A stretch of 34,698 bases of DNA from Deltaproteobacteria bacterium (GTDB lineage Bacteria > Desulfobacterota > Desulfobacteria > Desulfobacterales > SURF-15): NCBI GenBank assembly GCA_013349495.1, contig DUZK01000012.1, forward strand, positions 1 through 34,698. Reading direction: 5' to 3'. How positions within the stretch are numbered: position 1 is the first letter of the stretch; the number at the start of each line of letters is the position of its first letter. The position numbers and the translations under genes were made by a program. The notes beneath the pieces are model-generated. The model did no database searches. It was not told the origin of the DNA and was given only the letters and a program-made list of their open reading frames with translations. Shown here in pieces: positions 1 to 7,685 of the stretch.

Positions 1-627
1 AAAATACATGGCATCGTCCATGACATAGTGAAAAGGAAGGTTTAACAGACAGCTTTTTCCCTCATCGTCGACGACATAATAAGGAAAATCGTCTGCAGTA
101 TTGTTGGATGTGTAGATGTAGCCCGCGTCTCTTAGTAAAGAAAGTTTGTGTCCGCTTCGGGTTCCCACCGGTTTATTGCCACATACTTTTTCAATGGCCG
201 AAGTGGTCCTTGAAAGATGATCTTTTTCCAGCTCGATATCGGATGGAATGCGATGCTCCCACATATGATTCGCCACTTCATGTCCTCGTCGGGCGGCTTC
301 CTTAAGAGACTCTGGATACAGTTCGCAAATGCGGCCGGGAGTAAAGATGGTTAGCTTGACATCGTATTGATCACAAAGATCCATCAACCGCCAAATACCC
401 ACGCGCCCACCGAATTCGCCCTGGCTCAACTCCATGGCGGGTTCGTTCTTCAGCCTGCGATTGAGCATGGTATCAAAATCGATGGTGAAATTCACAGCCA
501 GTCGAATACCGGCCGGGTATTTAAATTTGTCTCTCAGAAAATATTTGGGATGGACAAGATAGGCTGAACTTGAAGTATTGGCCGGCATGTTGCCCGATGG
601 GGTGGGGTTTGTTTTTTGTTGCATCAT
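1..627 (-). CDS. Polysaccharide deacetylase (NodB/PuuE-like) family protein, C-terminus missing
   Basis: The frame is open from an ATG at 627 to the window edge, giving 209 codons of the N-terminal part. It is preceded by an AGAGGAA ribosome site. Residues 45-55 (VNFTIDFDTM) match the first NodB metal/acid motif (D50, D52). GHEVANHMWEH at 115-125 supplies the second metal-binding histidine motif, and a later DDFPYYV and a DDAMYF are typical of the PgdA/PuuE branch. Members hydrolyse C-N bonds in acetylated glycans or, in the PuuE branch, in ureides; the substrate here cannot be read from sequence. It lies 66 nt downstream of the amidohydrolase on the same strand, so the two are probably co-transcribed and may act on the same amide-type substrate (inference). 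The missing C-terminus is due to the window edge, not to a break in the gene. Confidence 0.85.
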   Translation of the reverse strand, partial: MMQQKTNPTPSGNMPANTSSSAYLVHPKYFLRDKFKYPAGIRLAVNFTIDFDTMLNRRLKNEPAMELSQGEFGGRVGIWRLMDLCDQYDVKLTIFTPGRICELYPESLKEAARRGHEVANHMWEHRIPSDIELEKDHLSRTTSAIEKVCGNKPVGTRSGHKLSLLRDAGYIYTSNNTADDFPYYVVDDEGKSCLLNLPFHYVMDDAMYF

Positions 628-693
628 CGGTTCCTCTCTTTCTTCATGCGCTACGGGGTAATCATATTGCCAAGGAAAAAACCTTATTTGGAT

Positions 694-2358
694 TTATGCC
701 GCCTGATACACCGTCTCCCCGCCGATAATGGTCCGTTCAACCTTGACATTTCGAATCTCCCAGGGGTCTACCTCACATGGGTTTTCGGATAGGACGACAA
801 AGTCGGCCAGTTTGCCCGGTTCGATGGAACCTTTTATGTTTTCTTCAAAAGAGGCGTACGCGGCGTTGATGGTATAGGCTCGAATCCCTTCCATGGGGGT
901 AATCCGTTCTTCGGGTCCAAGGAGCACGCCGTTTCGGGTCTTCCGATTCACCGCACACCAGATGCCGAATAGAGGGTCGGCCCCGAAAATGGGGTCCCCG
1001 ATCCCGGCAATAGGAGCATCGGAATGAGCGATGGTCACCACCCCGGCATTGATGGCGGATTTCATGGGATCGATGCGGCTGGCCCGCTCCATCCCGATAA
1101 AGGTGGAAATATGACGATCCGCCCAGTACCAGGTGTGGTGCGGGTAGAAGGAGCCGATAATCCCGAGCCGCTGCATGCGCGTGAGGCCCTCGGGGGTTAC
1201 ACACTGGCAATGCTCGATCCGGTGCCGGGGATCAGGCCTGGGGTGCTTCCACATGGCGTATTGAATCGCATCGATGGCAACATCGATGCCGTAGTCGCCC
1301 TGGGCGTGAATCGCCACCTGATAACCTTTCTGATGGGCTTCGAGAACAATATCGTTTGTTTCGCTCGGAGACATCTGGAGCACGCCGCGGGGATTCCGCC
1401 GGGTGCTTTCCGATTCGAGGGTGATGTATGGGTCGTAAAATGCACAGGTGAACACTTGGATGGATCCGTCCGTGCAGGTTTTAACCGGCCCCAGTCTCAA
1501 CCGATCATTGCCGAATCCGGTGCGCAGGCCCAGGTCCCGCTTCATGTAGTAATGGTCATACGGGCGATCCCGAATCATGAGATAGACACGGGTCTTTAAC
1601 CGGCCTTCATCGATGGCTTCCTGGTATGCGCGGTAGGTATCCGGTCGGGTGTCGGCGCCTGCATCGTGGGTGGAGGTAATCCCGGCCGTGGCGTAGAGGC
1701 TGCCCGCTTCAATAATCCCATCTTTCATCTGGTCCTTTGTGGAAGGAGGGATGAGATTTTGTACGGAGTTAAAAGCCGCCTTCTCTCGAAGCACACCGGT
1801 CAATCGGCCGGTTTTCGGATCTCTGTCCATGTGACCGCCCTCCGTTTGAGGCGTCGACTCATCAAGCCCTGCCAGAGCCAGCGCTCTGCTGTTTGCGATG
1901 CTGGCATGCCCCGACCGGTGCCGGATATAAAGGGGGTTATCCGGAGCAACCGCATCGAGCTCATCCCTTGCGGGCCAGCGTTTTTCCTCAAACGCACCCT
2001 CTTCAAGCCCGTAGCCTGTAATCCACTCTCCCTTGGGTGTTTCGGCAACCTTTTTTTCGATTCGCTCCAAAAGTTGAGGGATGTTCTCATTGGGCGGCGT
2101 TTTGGCGTTTACCCATCTCGCCCAGATTCCGTACATCATAAAGTGGGTGTGGGGCTCAATAAAACCCGGCAGCACGGTTTGGCCGTTTAAACGAATGACT
2201 TCTGTGGTATCCCCGATTAAAGGGGCGATCTCATCCGCCTTCCCCACGGCAACGATTTTATCACCCAAAACGGCTACAGCCTCTGCCGTCTCACCCTTTG
2301 GGTTCACGGTAATGACGTGACCACCGGTAATTACAAGGTCGGCACTCAGTCCATTCAT
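694..2358 (-). CDS. YtcJ-like metal-dependent amidohydrolase (amidohydrolase family 3)
   Basis: This 554-residue protein has the usual length and layout of the YtcJ-like amidohydrolase 3 group: an N-terminal beta-sandwich start (LVITGGHVITV), then a TIM barrel. Metal ligands are visible as H70 and H72 in PHTHFM, a histidine in AIHAQGD, a histidine in HRIEHCQ and the catalytic Asp in AHSDAP. The C-terminal sandwich closes with GKLADFVVL. Such enzymes hydrolyse amide or ester bonds of small molecules in the cytoplasm; no signal peptide is seen and the substrate is unknown. The ATG at 2358 has AAGGAG eight bases upstream. The deacetylase-like gene follows at 66 nt on the same strand. Family assignment is firm; function beyond hydrolase is not. 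Confidence 0.92.
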   Translation of the reverse strand: MNGLSADLVITGGHVITVNPKGETAEAVAVLGDKIVAVGKADEIAPLIGDTTEVIRLNGQTVLPGFIEPHTHFMMYGIWARWVNAKTPPNENIPQLLERIEKKVAETPKGEWITGYGLEEGAFEEKRWPARDELDAVAPDNPLYIRHRSGHASIANSRALALAGLDESTPQTEGGHMDRDPKTGRLTGVLREKAAFNSVQNLIPPSTKDQMKDGIIEAGSLYATAGITSTHDAGADTRPDTYRAYQEAIDEGRLKTRVYLMIRDRPYDHYYMKRDLGLRTGFGNDRLRLGPVKTCTDGSIQVFTCAFYDPYITLESESTRRNPRGVLQMSPSETNDIVLEAHQKGYQVAIHAQGDYGIDVAIDAIQYAMWKHPRPDPRHRIEHCQCVTPEGLTRMQRLGIIGSFYPHHTWYWADRHISTFIGMERASRIDPMKSAINAGVVTIAHSDAPIAGIGDPIFGADPLFGIWCAVNRKTRNGVLLGPEERITPMEGIRAYTINAAYASFEENIKGSIEPGKLADFVVLSENPCEVDPWEIRNVKVERTIIGGETVYQAA

Positions 2359-2859
2359 GACTATTCTCCTTTTTTGAACGCAGATAAACGAAAATTATTA
2401 TATTTCAGCAAGATACTGTCGGTTGTTAATGACAAAAACGAAGTGTTCCTTTGCAACCAGAAAAATTATATTTCATTACCAACTTATTAAAAGTCAAATT
2501 AATTATTATCATAAGAACAATGAAATTCTGTATTGTCTGTTGCGATTATCCCATATCCTGCTTTGTGAATGGAAGCGCCTGCTTGATGATTCGTGTCATA
2601 TGTTCGAGAAGCTGTGCGTTTTGAATTTAACCGGTATTCCTCTACATAATTTGTTTTGATACAATCGTTATACTGAAAAGCTCCATCATGGAAACCGTAG
2701 GAAGCATTGACACCATATAGATCCTGTGAAATATTAGCTCAATTCCAACTATTGGGAAGCATGCCATGAACTACCGGAAATGAATTTATGTTTTGCTCAT
2801 CTTTTTTATTGAATATCTGATCATAACCGACTTGACGGCAACCGACAAGTGAGACTGAA
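2359..2859. other. AT-rich intergenic region between divergent genes
   Basis: About 500 bases separate the divergent amidohydrolase and dapF-like genes. An open frame at 2423-2659 starts with TTG, lacks a ribosome site and has no recognisable protein pattern, so I do not call it. The region is AT-rich and presumably carries the promoters for both directions. A TTGACA occurs near 2707, but the -10 match behind it is weak. I see no RNA gene or long repeat here. Confidence 0.5.
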
Positions 2860-3726
2860 ATGATGAACCCGATTAAATTTTTTAAATATCACGGACTCGG
2901 AAACGACTATATTGTCCTGAATCCTGAAGATTTAAACACCACGCTTGCCCCGGAGCAGATTACACGGATTTGTCATCGTAATTTCGGAATCGGTTCCGAC
3001 GGCATCCTGCTCGGCCCTCTTGCAGATAAAGATCATGGTACGGATTTCGCTCTGAAAATTTATAACACTGATGGAAGTGAGGCTGAAAAAAGCGGAAACG
3101 GGCTTCGCATCTTTTCAAGATACCTATGGGACAAGGGTCTTGTTGATTCTAAGCCTTTTACCATTCATACCCTAGGGGGCATCGTGACCTCTCAGATATT
3201 GAACGGCGGCAAGGAAATTTCTGTTGGAATGGGGCATGTCAGTTTTCAGAGCAAAGACGTACCGGTCGTGGGACCGAACCGAGAAGTGATCGATGAAAAC
3301 ATTGTCATCGATGGTGTCTCATATACCTATTGTGCCGCTACCATCGGAAACCCCCACTGTGTCATCGTAAAAGATGAGATATCAAAGGAAGAAGCCTGCA
3401 AGTATGGCCCGAACATTGAAATTGACAGCCTTTTTCCGAACCGAACGAATGTACAGTTCATGAGAATATTAGATCGAAATAATATTCAGATCGAGATTTG
3501 GGAACGGGGTGTAGGGTATACACTCGCTTCAGGAAGCAGTGCCAGCGCATCGGCCGCCGTGGCATTCAAACTCGGACACATCGATTCTCATGTTACGGTC
3601 CACATGCCGGGAGGAAACATGGAAATTGAGATCGCTGAAGACTTTTCAATACAGATGACCGGCGCCGTGACCCGGGTCTGCGAAGGGCTTATAGACCCTG
3701 AGATATTCGATATTGAAAGAGCTTGA
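2860..3726 (+). CDS. DapF-fold epimerase homologue with both catalytic Cys replaced by Ser
   Basis: The 288 residues follow diaminopimelate epimerase throughout: FFKYHGLGNDY at 7-17, IGSDGILLG at 44-52, DGSEAEKSGNG at 71-81, IGNPHCVI at 162-169 and ERGVGYTLASGS at 215-226. In true DapF the two acid/base residues are cysteines, in CGNG and ACGTG. Here both are serine: S78 (AGC codon) and S224 (TCA codon). The Glu of GVGET is also Tyr (Y220). The fold and substrate pocket are kept, but a thiolate-based two-base epimerisation is not expected. It heads a plus-strand group with an aminotransferase 69 nt downstream and a GDPD gene, not with lysine genes. It could be an isomerase of another amino acid or a dehydratase-like derivative. 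Start is ATG 2860 or 2863. Confidence 0.88.
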   Translation: MMNPIKFFKYHGLGNDYIVLNPEDLNTTLAPEQITRICHRNFGIGSDGILLGPLADKDHGTDFALKIYNTDGSEAEKSGNGLRIFSRYLWDKGLVDSKPFTIHTLGGIVTSQILNGGKEISVGMGHVSFQSKDVPVVGPNREVIDENIVIDGVSYTYCAATIGNPHCVIVKDEISKEEACKYGPNIEIDSLFPNRTNVQFMRILDRNNIQIEIWERGVGYTLASGSSASASAAVAFKLGHIDSHVTVHMPGGNMEIEIAEDFSIQMTGAVTRVCEGLIDPEIFDIERA

Positions 3727-3795
3727 CAACTTTCAGACCATCCCGCATGAATATGTCCACTTGTGTCTAATCATTCGGAAAGGATTGAATCCCAT

Positions 3796-4962
3796 ATGAC
3801 GAACATCCCTTTGGCTCGGAACTTATCAACGGTTGCTCCTTCCCGCATTCGAGAAATTGCAGATATCGCTTTTACCATGGACGGTGTGTTCAAACTCCAT
3901 TTTGGGGAATCCGATATGCCGACGCCGGCATACATTAAAGAGGCTGCCTTTCAAGCCATGAATGAAGGTTACACCTTTTATAGTGAAAATGCAGGTTTGC
4001 TCAGCCTTCGGAAAGCCATTGCCAGAAAATATTCCGACCTCCACGATGTAAAGGTAGATCCGGAAACTGAAATAGTAATAACGGCATCCGGTGTTCAGGC
4101 ATTAAACGTATCCATCCGCTGTGTCATCGATCCCGGAGACGAAGCCATCATTTTATCTCCGAACTGGCCCAATGCCACCTCCATTGTGAGCCTTTACGGC
4201 GGCCGCCCCATTGAGATCCCCTATACCAGCAATCGCAGTCGATTCGAGATCGACTTCGATGCTATAGCGTCCGCTGTTACGCCGAAAACCAGGCTTCTTG
4301 TCTATACTTCGCCTTCCAATCCCCTGGGATGGGTCGCAAATCCTTCCGAACAGCAATCGTTGTTGGATTTCTGCCGAAAGCACCGCCTCTGGTTGTTGGC
4401 CGATGAAGTTTACGAACGTTTCTACTATGCCGGTCCGGTTGCCCCTTCGATTCTTAAGATCTGCTCACGAGATGATGCCGTCATTGTGGTTCATTCATTT
4501 TCCAAAAGTTATTGCATGACCGGTTGGCGGCTGGGCTGGATGGTTGCCCGGTCGGACTTGATACATAAAGCATCACAGCTTAATGAATTCATTGTTTCAC
4601 ATGCACCGTCCATGATTCAGCGGGCGGGTGAAATTGCACTGGAAAAGGGAGAAAAAGATATTGAATCCATGAAGGATTCGATTCAAGAACGAGTCAATTT
4701 CTGCTTTAAGGCCTTGTCTTCCATCGAATCGGTTTCGCTGCCGCAACCGGAGGGGGCATTTTACCTGTTTCCCAGAATTGAAGGAGTTACCGACTCATTT
4801 TCTTTTGCGCTCTCTTTGCTGAAAGAAACAAAAGTTTCTCTTGCTCCCGGTGTTGCATTCGGAAACGGGGGTGAAGGGGCTGTACGGATTTGCTGCGCTG
4901 CAGACCTATCGGTTCTTGAACCGGCGATGGAGCGGTTCGTTAAGTTTCTTAAAAAGGGTTAA
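3796..4962 (+). CDS. PLP-dependent aminotransferase, class I/II (fold type I)
   Basis: This is a complete aspartate-aminotransferase-superfamily protein of 388 residues from ATG 3796. Visible PLP motifs are YTSPSNPLG (N175), LADEVYERF (D203, Y206), the Schiff-base lysine K237 in SFSKSYCMTGWRLGW, and an Arg in GAVRICC near the C-terminus that would bind the substrate carboxylate. An in-frame GTG at 3763 would add eleven residues but has no ribosome site; AAAGGA lies before the ATG at 3796, so I prefer the latter. It sits between the Ser/Ser DapF homologue and a GDPD gene, 12 nt before the latter, which suggests one transcript. The amino donor and keto acid cannot be named; pairing with an epimerase-like protein hints at an amino acid product. 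Confidence 0.9.
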   Translation: MTNIPLARNLSTVAPSRIREIADIAFTMDGVFKLHFGESDMPTPAYIKEAAFQAMNEGYTFYSENAGLLSLRKAIARKYSDLHDVKVDPETEIVITASGVQALNVSIRCVIDPGDEAIILSPNWPNATSIVSLYGGRPIEIPYTSNRSRFEIDFDAIASAVTPKTRLLVYTSPSNPLGWVANPSEQQSLLDFCRKHRLWLLADEVYERFYYAGPVAPSILKICSRDDAVIVVHSFSKSYCMTGWRLGWMVARSDLIHKASQLNEFIVSHAPSMIQRAGEIALEKGEKDIESMKDSIQERVNFCFKALSSIESVSLPQPEGAFYLFPRIEGVTDSFSFALSLLKETKVSLAPGVAFGNGGEGAVRICCAADLSVLEPAMERFVKFLKKG

Positions 4963-4974
4963 AAGTAACTTTAA

Positions 4975-5733
4975 ATGCAGGACACCCGCTCTACCGAAAG
5001 AAATATTTCATGGCTGATCCAGGCGCCCATCGCCCATAGAGGTCTCCATGATATTCGCCGACAGATTCCCGAAAATTCAATACCGGCTTTTATGGATGCG
5101 GTTGACCACGGCTTCCCCATTGAATTGGATATACGAAGGACTTTAGACAATCAAATCGTTGTGTGTCACGATTCCAATTTATTGCGACTAACCGGATCAA
5201 ACCAACACATTGAAGCCCTACCCTTGCAATCCATCAAGGACTTGAGGTTAAGAAATACAGAATTCCGAATCCCGCTATTTGAAGATATTTTAAAAGCAGT
5301 AGACGAAAAGGTACCGATTCTGATTGACATCAAAAACGAAAAGACAGCCGGAGTCTTTGAAAACAAGATATATGAGATCATCGGAAATTATTCAGGCAAA
5401 TTTGCCGTTGAGTCATTCAACCCGCTCACCCTTCAATGGTTTAAAAACAATGCACCCGGTATTTTACGGGGACGAGTAGGATATGATCATAACGCTGAGA
5501 GCTTTAAGTTTTTACGGCGATATTTAATTGGACGATTTTTGAAAGACCCCGTGGGTTCTCCGGATTTTCTGGCATGCGACATCCGTTGCCGTCCTTATTG
5601 GGCCGTTCAATTTCACCGGAGAAAAGGAGTTGTCATTCTGGGATGGACGGCAAAGAATAAAAAACAGATGACAGCCTGTGGAAAATATTTCGATAACCTG
5701 ATGTTCGAAGGGTTTCTCCCAGAAAATATTTGA
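4975..5733 (+). CDS. Glycerophosphodiester phosphodiesterase family protein
   Basis: The 252 residues match the GDPD family (UgpQ/GlpQ type). H21-R22 in IAHRGL, E33-N34 in PENS, E50 and D52 in IELDIR and H65 in VCHDS form the catalytic and metal site; PILIDIKNE carries the second acidic strand. Family members hydrolyse glycerophosphodiesters to glycerol 3-phosphate and an alcohol. No signal peptide is seen, so a cytoplasmic role is likely. The gene starts 12 nt after the aminotransferase, with only a weak ribosome site. Immediately downstream, overlapping its last bases in another frame, is the stump of an alpha/beta hydrolase, so its 3' end lies at an old recombination or deletion junction. 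Confidence 0.88.
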   Translation: MQDTRSTERNISWLIQAPIAHRGLHDIRRQIPENSIPAFMDAVDHGFPIELDIRRTLDNQIVVCHDSNLLRLTGSNQHIEALPLQSIKDLRLRNTEFRIPLFEDILKAVDEKVPILIDIKNEKTAGVFENKIYEIIGNYSGKFAVESFNPLTLQWFKNNAPGILRGRVGYDHNAESFKFLRRYLIGRFLKDPVGSPDFLACDIRCRPYWAVQFHRRKGVVILGWTAKNKKQMTACGKYFDNLMFEGFLPENI

Positions 5734-5737
5734 CCGG

Positions 5738-6007
5738 GATGAGAATAAAAATCACCCGTATGCATCTCCGCTTCTGGCTGAAAATCTCTCGAATCTTCCG
5801 CCTGCCCTTATTATCGTCGCCGAGTTCGATGTGCTGAGAGATGAATGCCTGGCTTATGCCGACCGGTTGAAAAAAGCCGGTATTCCTGTTACATGTCTTA
5901 TATATGACGATATGATTCATGCGTTTCTCAATCTTAGCGGCGCGGTCGACCGTAGCCGTGAAGCTATCGAAGATATGTGCGACAAATTGCGGAAAGTGTT
6001 CAGTTGA
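5738..6007 (+). pseudogene. C-terminal remnant of an alpha/beta hydrolase (HSL-type esterase)
   Basis: An open frame without a start codon encodes about 89 residues that match the C-terminal end of alpha/beta-hydrolase fold-3 (hormone-sensitive lipase type) enzymes. ASPLLAENLSNLPPALI is followed by AEFDVLRDE, which carries the triad Asp, and by DDMIHAFL, which carries the triad His. The nucleophile GDSAG part and the HGGG oxyanion part are absent. Read upstream, the frame hits a stop at 5699-5701 inside the GDPD gene. About two thirds of the usual protein is therefore missing. The stump retains good codon structure and ends at a normal TGA, which suggests a recent deletion (inference). Confidence 0.8.
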
Positions 6008-6031
6008 TGATTTAAAACCAAGTTAAATGGG

Positions 6032-6059
6032 GCGCGGATCTTCGCAGATATGCGCGGAT
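6032..6059. repeat. Short direct repeat of GCGCGGAT
   Basis: Two copies of GCGCGGAT lie 20 bases apart (6032-6039 and 6052-6059) around CTTCGCAGATAT, downstream of the hydrolase stump. Function unknown; it may be a worn copy of an intergenic repeat. Confidence 0.45.
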
Positions 6060-6077
6060 AATTTGTAATCGATTCGC

Positions 6078-6205
6078 GATATTGGATAATGGATACTCGA
6101 TGTTGGTCGGATCAAAGCTGAGATCTCAACCCATCGAGGATTCTGAATTAAAGTACAAAATTCTTTCAAATATCGAGTATCAAGTATCGAGCATCAAGAA
6201 TCAAA
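6078..6205. repeat. Inverted pair of short-period arrays (GAT-rich word)
   Basis: The left arm, about 6078-6111, repeats GGATAATGGATACTCGATG-like words every eight or so bases. The right arm, about 6169-6205, repeats ATCGAGTATCAAGTATCGAG, which is the reverse complement of the same words. The arms flank about 55 bases and lie directly before the bTHX ribosome site, so they probably sit in its leader or promoter region. Other gaps in this window have the same architecture with different words. Confidence 0.6.
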
Positions 6206-6226
6206 TCAATTTAGGAGGTTAACTGT

Positions 6227-6328
6227 ATGGGAAAAGGCGATATTCGCAGCAAACGTGGAAAAATATGGAGAGGAACAACGGGCAAGACGCGCCCGAAAAA
6301 GAACAAAAAGAAAGAAAAAGAAAAATAG
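6227..6328 (+). CDS. 30S ribosomal protein bTHX
   Basis: This 33-codon gene begins at an ATG with a perfect AGGAGG eight bases upstream (6213-6218). The product starts [20 protein letters not shown] and ends in a lysine-rich tail. The known Thermus THX peptide has the same [19 protein letters not shown] pattern, so the match covers nearly the whole protein. bTHX is a small basic protein that sits in a pocket at the top of the 30S head and stabilises rRNA there. The gene is easily missed because of its size. The methyltransferase gene starts 28 nt later, so the two are probably co-transcribed. Confidence 0.9.
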   Translation: MGKGDIRSKRGKIWRGTTGKTRPKKNKKKEKEK

Positions 6329-6356
6329 TGTGAACGAAATCTCTTAAGGTCAGATA

Positions 6357-7028
6357 GTGGCAGACGAATTTTCGTTGGAATCCTTCCGCCAGGAATATGA
6401 TACTGAAACCACGGACATGACCATTCGGTCAAGGGAATTTCAGTTTCTTCTTCCCTGTTCTCTGGATCGATTTATCAATACGGATAATTTGTTTCAACAT
6501 TTCCCTCTTTGGGCCAAAATCTGGGAGGCGTCATGGATATTGGCAGATTACATGGCCGGCGCCAGCCCGGACTCTTATAAACGCATCCTTGAAATCGGCG
6601 GAGGGATCGGGCTGGTCAGCATTACGGCAGCCGCTTTCGGGCACCGCATCACCATGACCGAATCAGATACCCATGCCGTCAAGTTTGCCAAAGCGAATGC
6701 CGCATTGAATGGAGTAAACGATCTGGAATGCTTTAAACTGGATTGGAACAAACCGAGCCTCAGCGGCCGATTTGATATGATCATCGCCTCGGAAGTGGTT
6801 TACAAAGAGAAAGATTTTAAACCGCTCGAAAACCTGTTCAAAACCTACCGGGCGCCAAGAGGTGAAATCGTTCTGGCCTCGGGCATGCGCAATACCACCA
6901 TGGCATTTTTAAATCATATGTCCCAAACCTACGATATTGATGCCCGGAAAAAGATCCTCCGATCGGAAGAAGATGAGGAGAAAGTCACAGTCGTTCTCGC
7001 CCGGATGACGCCCAAACAAGGAAGATGA
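6357..7028 (+). CDS. Methyltransf_16-like SAM-dependent (protein) methyltransferase
   Basis: The 223-residue protein is a seven-beta-strand methyltransferase. ILEIGGGIGLVSI at about 77-89 is the glycine-rich SAM loop and TESD at 101-104 the acidic end of strand 2. SEVVY at 145-149 fits the (D/E)xx(Y/F) motif that follows strand 4 in the METTL21/eEF-KMT/ETFB-KMT group of lysine methyltransferases. FPLWAKIWEASWILADY at 49-65 is the family's usual W-rich segment before the SAM loop. A protein lysine substrate is therefore likely but unproven. It uses a GTG start 28 nt after the bTHX stop, with AAGG before it, so a ribosomal or translation-related target is a reasonable guess. A small-molecule N-methyltransferase is the alternative. 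Confidence 0.82.
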   Translation: MADEFSLESFRQEYDTETTDMTIRSREFQFLLPCSLDRFINTDNLFQHFPLWAKIWEASWILADYMAGASPDSYKRILEIGGGIGLVSITAAAFGHRITMTESDTHAVKFAKANAALNGVNDLECFKLDWNKPSLSGRFDMIIASEVVYKEKDFKPLENLFKTYRAPRGEIVLASGMRNTTMAFLNHMSQTYDIDARKKILRSEEDEEKVTVVLARMTPKQGR

Positions 7029-7094
7029 GAAATGGTTTTAAAAAATAACAGATAAAAGCAATTTTCCATCCTTAACTGCAAGAAGGAGTTGGGT

Positions 7095-7685
7095 ATGCTG
7101 GATGATCATGTCATTTACGAGGTGGTAAGCCCTGTTGGAGAGTATGTCGGTGGGGTCCGCCCCATCGCTCCGCGTCTTTCTGACCTGAATGGGAAAACGG
7201 TGGGTGAGGTCTGGAACGGTATGTTTCGGGGAGATGCGACCTTTCCTATCCTTCGTGAGTTGCTAAAGAAGCGCTACCCGGATATAAAATTCGTGCCGTA
7301 TACCGAATTTCCGTCTTTCCTGCCCATGGTAAATATAGACGCTGCTGCCATGGCGCTGCGAGAGACGCTATTGCGGTCCGGCTGCGATGCCGTCATCTCC
7401 GGTGTCGGCGGCTGAGGTACCTGTACGCCCGCAGTTATGCGGGCAAGTCTGGTGGCTGAGGAGCTTGGTATCCCCTCAGCATCGATTGTTGTTACCATGT
7501 TTCTAGAGCTGTCCCATTTCATCGCGTCGTCCTACGGAGTCCCTGACGCCAGGGTTGTTGAATGGTCCGGTGCTATTGATGACTTTAGCCAGGTTCAACT
7601 ATCAGAAATGGCTGAGAGAACCGTAATCGATCACATTATCAAGGCATTAACGAAAGGGGTTTCAGGAGGCGTTCTGGATGTTTGA
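7095..7685 (+). CDS. UGSC-family selenoprotein (in-frame UGA as Sec107, motif U-G-T-C)
   Basis: Two open frames in the same register, 7095-7412 and 7416-7685, are joined by a TGA at 7413-7415. Read as selenocysteine it gives GVGGUGTCTPAVMR, with U107 and C110 forming a UxxC redox pair. The surrounding pattern (GVGG-U-G-x-C-TPA, then LGIPSASIV) is that of the UGSC family of selenoproteins known from bacterial genomes and ocean metagenomes; here the Ser is Thr. A perfect hairpin follows the UGA at the right distance. The total is 196 residues from ATG 7095 (AAGGAG six bases upstream; an in-frame TTG at 7089 is less likely). The gene overlaps the next by eight bases, so the products are translationally coupled. 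Activity is unknown; thiol/selenol redox chemistry is expected. Confidence 0.88.
7413..7444 (+). promoter_or_regulatory. Bacterial SECIS element (UGA plus hairpin)
   Basis: Starting 11 bases after the UGA, GCCCGCA (7427-7433) and TGCGGGC (7438-7444) form a perfect seven-pair stem. The four-base loop is GTTA (7434-7437). Eighteen bases separate the UGA from the loop, and the loop begins with G then U, as expected of SelB-bound bacterial SECIS hairpins. The hairpin lies inside the coding frame, as is usual in bacteria. Confidence 0.85.

Noticed and set aside
2423-2659. A 78-residue frame in the dapF-upstream gap
   Set aside because: It has a TTG start with no ribosome site, AT-rich composition and no recognisable pattern.
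7089-7415. The selenoprotein gene as a pseudogene broken by TGA
   Set aside because: The frame continues without shift, the UGA aligns with the Sec of the UGSC family and a SECIS-like hairpin follows.
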